Source: Oscillospiraceae bacterium (GTDB taxonomy: Bacteria > Bacillota > Clostridia > Oscillospirales > Ruminococcaceae). From it: 13,887 bases of DNA. The position numbers and the translations under genes are program-made. The stretch is from the NCBI GenBank assembly GCA_017416665.1, contig JAFQBO010000220.1:1-13887 (forward strand), in the 5' to 3' direction. This document shows, piece after piece, positions 12,834-13,887 of this stretch; within the stretch, counting starts at the first letter, position 1, and every line of letters begins with the position of its first letter. The notes beneath the pieces were generated by a model. The model did not search any database and had not been told where the DNA came from. It saw nothing but the letters and a program-made list of their open reading frames with translations.

Positions 12834-13040
12834 CTATCCCCACAAACTGTTCTGTAATTTCAAAATATCTTCTTTACGTTTTTTTGTGCTGTCCTTGTCA
12901 GCTGTATAAAAACCGTTGTTTTCTGTCAGAACATCACCTTCGACGGCATCATCGGAAATATTTTTCCTGTCGGTTTTTATAAATTCATCACCGTTTTCTA
13001 TTACGGCAATATCGCCCTCAAATCTGTCAAGTATAAGCAT
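12834..13040 (-). CDS. DUF3006 family small protein
   Basis: The 68-residue protein starts LILDRFEGDIAVIENGDEFI, the typical opening of DUF3006, a small probably beta-barrel domain of unknown function. DUF3006 genes often follow ComEC-like metallo-beta-lactamase genes, and this one does: it starts seven bases after that stop codon, with AGGTGG as ribosome binding site. It precedes the oxidoreductase gene by three bases. A Lys/Arg-rich C-terminal tail (STKKRKEDILKLQNSLWG) may form a helix. A role as partner or regulator of the hydrolase is inference from pairing only. Confidence 0.9.
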   Translation of the reverse strand: MLILDRFEGDIAVIENGDEFIKTDRKNISDDAVEGDVLTENNGFYTADKDSTKKRKEDILKLQNSLWG

Positions 13041-13047
13041 AATCCAC

Positions 13048-13887
13048 CTACTTTTCAGTTTGTACAGAAAGTCCGTCGCCTGTCACATTGAAAACTACAG
13101 TTCCGTCCATATCATTTCTGTAAATTTTATCAGTATATTCAAGTATTCTTTCAACAGCCTCTTCATGTGGGTGATTATATGAAACACCATCACACTGAAT
13201 AACAGCATAATCAGGCTTTGTAACCTCAAGAAAATCATTACAGCTTGAACTGTTGCTTCCATGATGTGCTACCTTGAGTACGTCAATATCCTCAAGATAA
13301 CCGGCTTTAAGAATGTGCTTTTCAGCCTTTTTCTCAATGTCACCCGTAAACATGAAACTGCTGTCACCATATGTAAAAATCGAAGCCGCTGAATAATTGT
13401 TGAGGTCACTGTAATCCTGCACAGGCGAAATAATTTCCAGTTCACCTTCGCCCACTTCAACAGTCATTCCCGGTTTTGCGGCTGTAATTTTAAGCCCCTT
13501 TGTCTGTACGCTTTTCAGAAATTTCTCGTAAAATTTTGTAGTCGGGGTCATATCGTCTGTTACTTTTGGAATAATTACCTGTTCAACATCAACATTGTCA
13601 ATTATGTAAGATGCCGCACCCATATGATCCGAGTGCGGGTGTGTCAACAGGAAACAGTCAATATCTGTTATATTGTGGTTTTCAAGATATTCACATATTT
13701 TCTCACCGTTTTCGCTTTCACCCGTATCAATAAGAACTGCCGTATCATCAGACACTATAAGCGAACAGTCACCCTGTCCGACATCTATAAAATGAACTTC
13801 TGCCTCACCATTGGCATCAGATAGTCCGCCAAACAGATTCTTCCAGCTTTTACTTTCAAACAGTCCATAGTGATTTGCTATATACGC
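13048..13887 (-). CDS. ComEC-like metallo-beta-lactamase-fold protein, N-terminus beyond right edge
   Basis: The frame is open to base 13887, so the N-terminus is outside the window and 279 residues are visible. Near the visible start is AEVHFIDVGQGDCSLIV, the hallmark of the ComEC/Rec2 C-terminal hydrolase domain. It is followed by the metal-binding THPHSDHMG (bases about 13616-13642), FTGDIE and the second metal motif AHHGSNSS (about 13241-13264). These are the ligands of a two-zinc site in this fold. A stand-alone protein with no channel domain is likely, as the visible part ends in the usual PHEEAVERILE and a final beta strand. It may be a secreted or anchored nuclease or phosphodiesterase; substrate unknown. 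A methionine-type start at 13755 (a GTG) is false because it would cut off the DVGQGD motif. Confidence 0.9.
   Translation of the reverse strand, partial: AYIANHYGLFESKSWKNLFGGLSDANGEAEVHFIDVGQGDCSLIVSDDTAVLIDTGESENGEKICEYLENHNITDIDCFLLTHPHSDHMGAASYIIDNVDVEQVIIPKVTDDMTPTTKFYEKFLKSVQTKGLKITAAKPGMTVEVGEGELEIISPVQDYSDLNNYSAASIFTYGDSSFMFTGDIEKKAEKHILKAGYLEDIDVLKVAHHGSNSSSCNDFLEVTKPDYAVIQCDGVSYNHPHEEAVERILEYTDKIYRNDMDGTVVFNVTGDGLSVQTEK

Noticed and set aside
13048..13755. Metallo-beta-lactamase protein complete with a start at 13755
   Set aside because: The frame continues to the window edge and encodes the conserved DVGQGDC motif upstream of that point.

Overview
The window looks like chromosome of a low-to-moderate-GC Gram-positive anaerobe of the class Clostridia, most likely Ruminococcus or a close relative. 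The evidence is an IspH protein fused to S1 domains, strong AGGAGG-type ribosome binding sites, a T-box leucine leader, the gene order FAD oxidoreductase / cmk / plsC / ispH-S1, and many hairpin-rich dispersed repeats between genes. The genus is inferred from these features, not from any search. All genes except one small cysteine-rich gene lie on the minus strand.

From left to right: (1) the start of a lipoprotein gene running off the left edge, with a near-consensus promoter; (2) leuA (2-isopropylmalate synthase) behind a complete T-box leader with promoter, probable CUC leucine specifier, antiterminator box and terminator; (3) about 790 bases without a gene (2533-3322), filled with hairpins, a 162-bp MITE-like element and other dispersed repeats; (4) a 738-residue membrane-anchored surface protein of unknown function; (5) a divergent DUF1540-type cysteine-rich mini-protein gene on the plus strand; (6) a convergent intergenic region with two terminators around a four-hairpin repeat; (7) a long minus-strand gene series, in transcription order: ComEC-like metallo-beta-lactamase-fold protein (cut by the right edge), DUF3006 protein, BaiN/HI0933-type FAD oxidoreductase, four uncharacterised AT-rich genes, cmk, plsC, and ispH fused to four S1 domains, ending at a terminator.

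The most interesting part is 9420-11605. A block of four small uncharacterised genes sits between the oxidoreductase gene and cmk, which I recall as usual neighbours in Clostridia. It is bounded by two 67-bp direct repeats (58 of 67 identical), each next to a perfect hairpin whose base differs in sequence but stays paired. One protein resembles the DUF6881 family. In two of the four genes a strong Shine-Dalgarno sequence is followed, after exactly 9 nt, by an in-frame ATA or TTA where a start codon is expected, with the frame open into the recognised ORF. The block reads as a repeat-bounded accessory cassette, possibly orphan immunity-type genes, with two members silenced at the start codon or started unusually.
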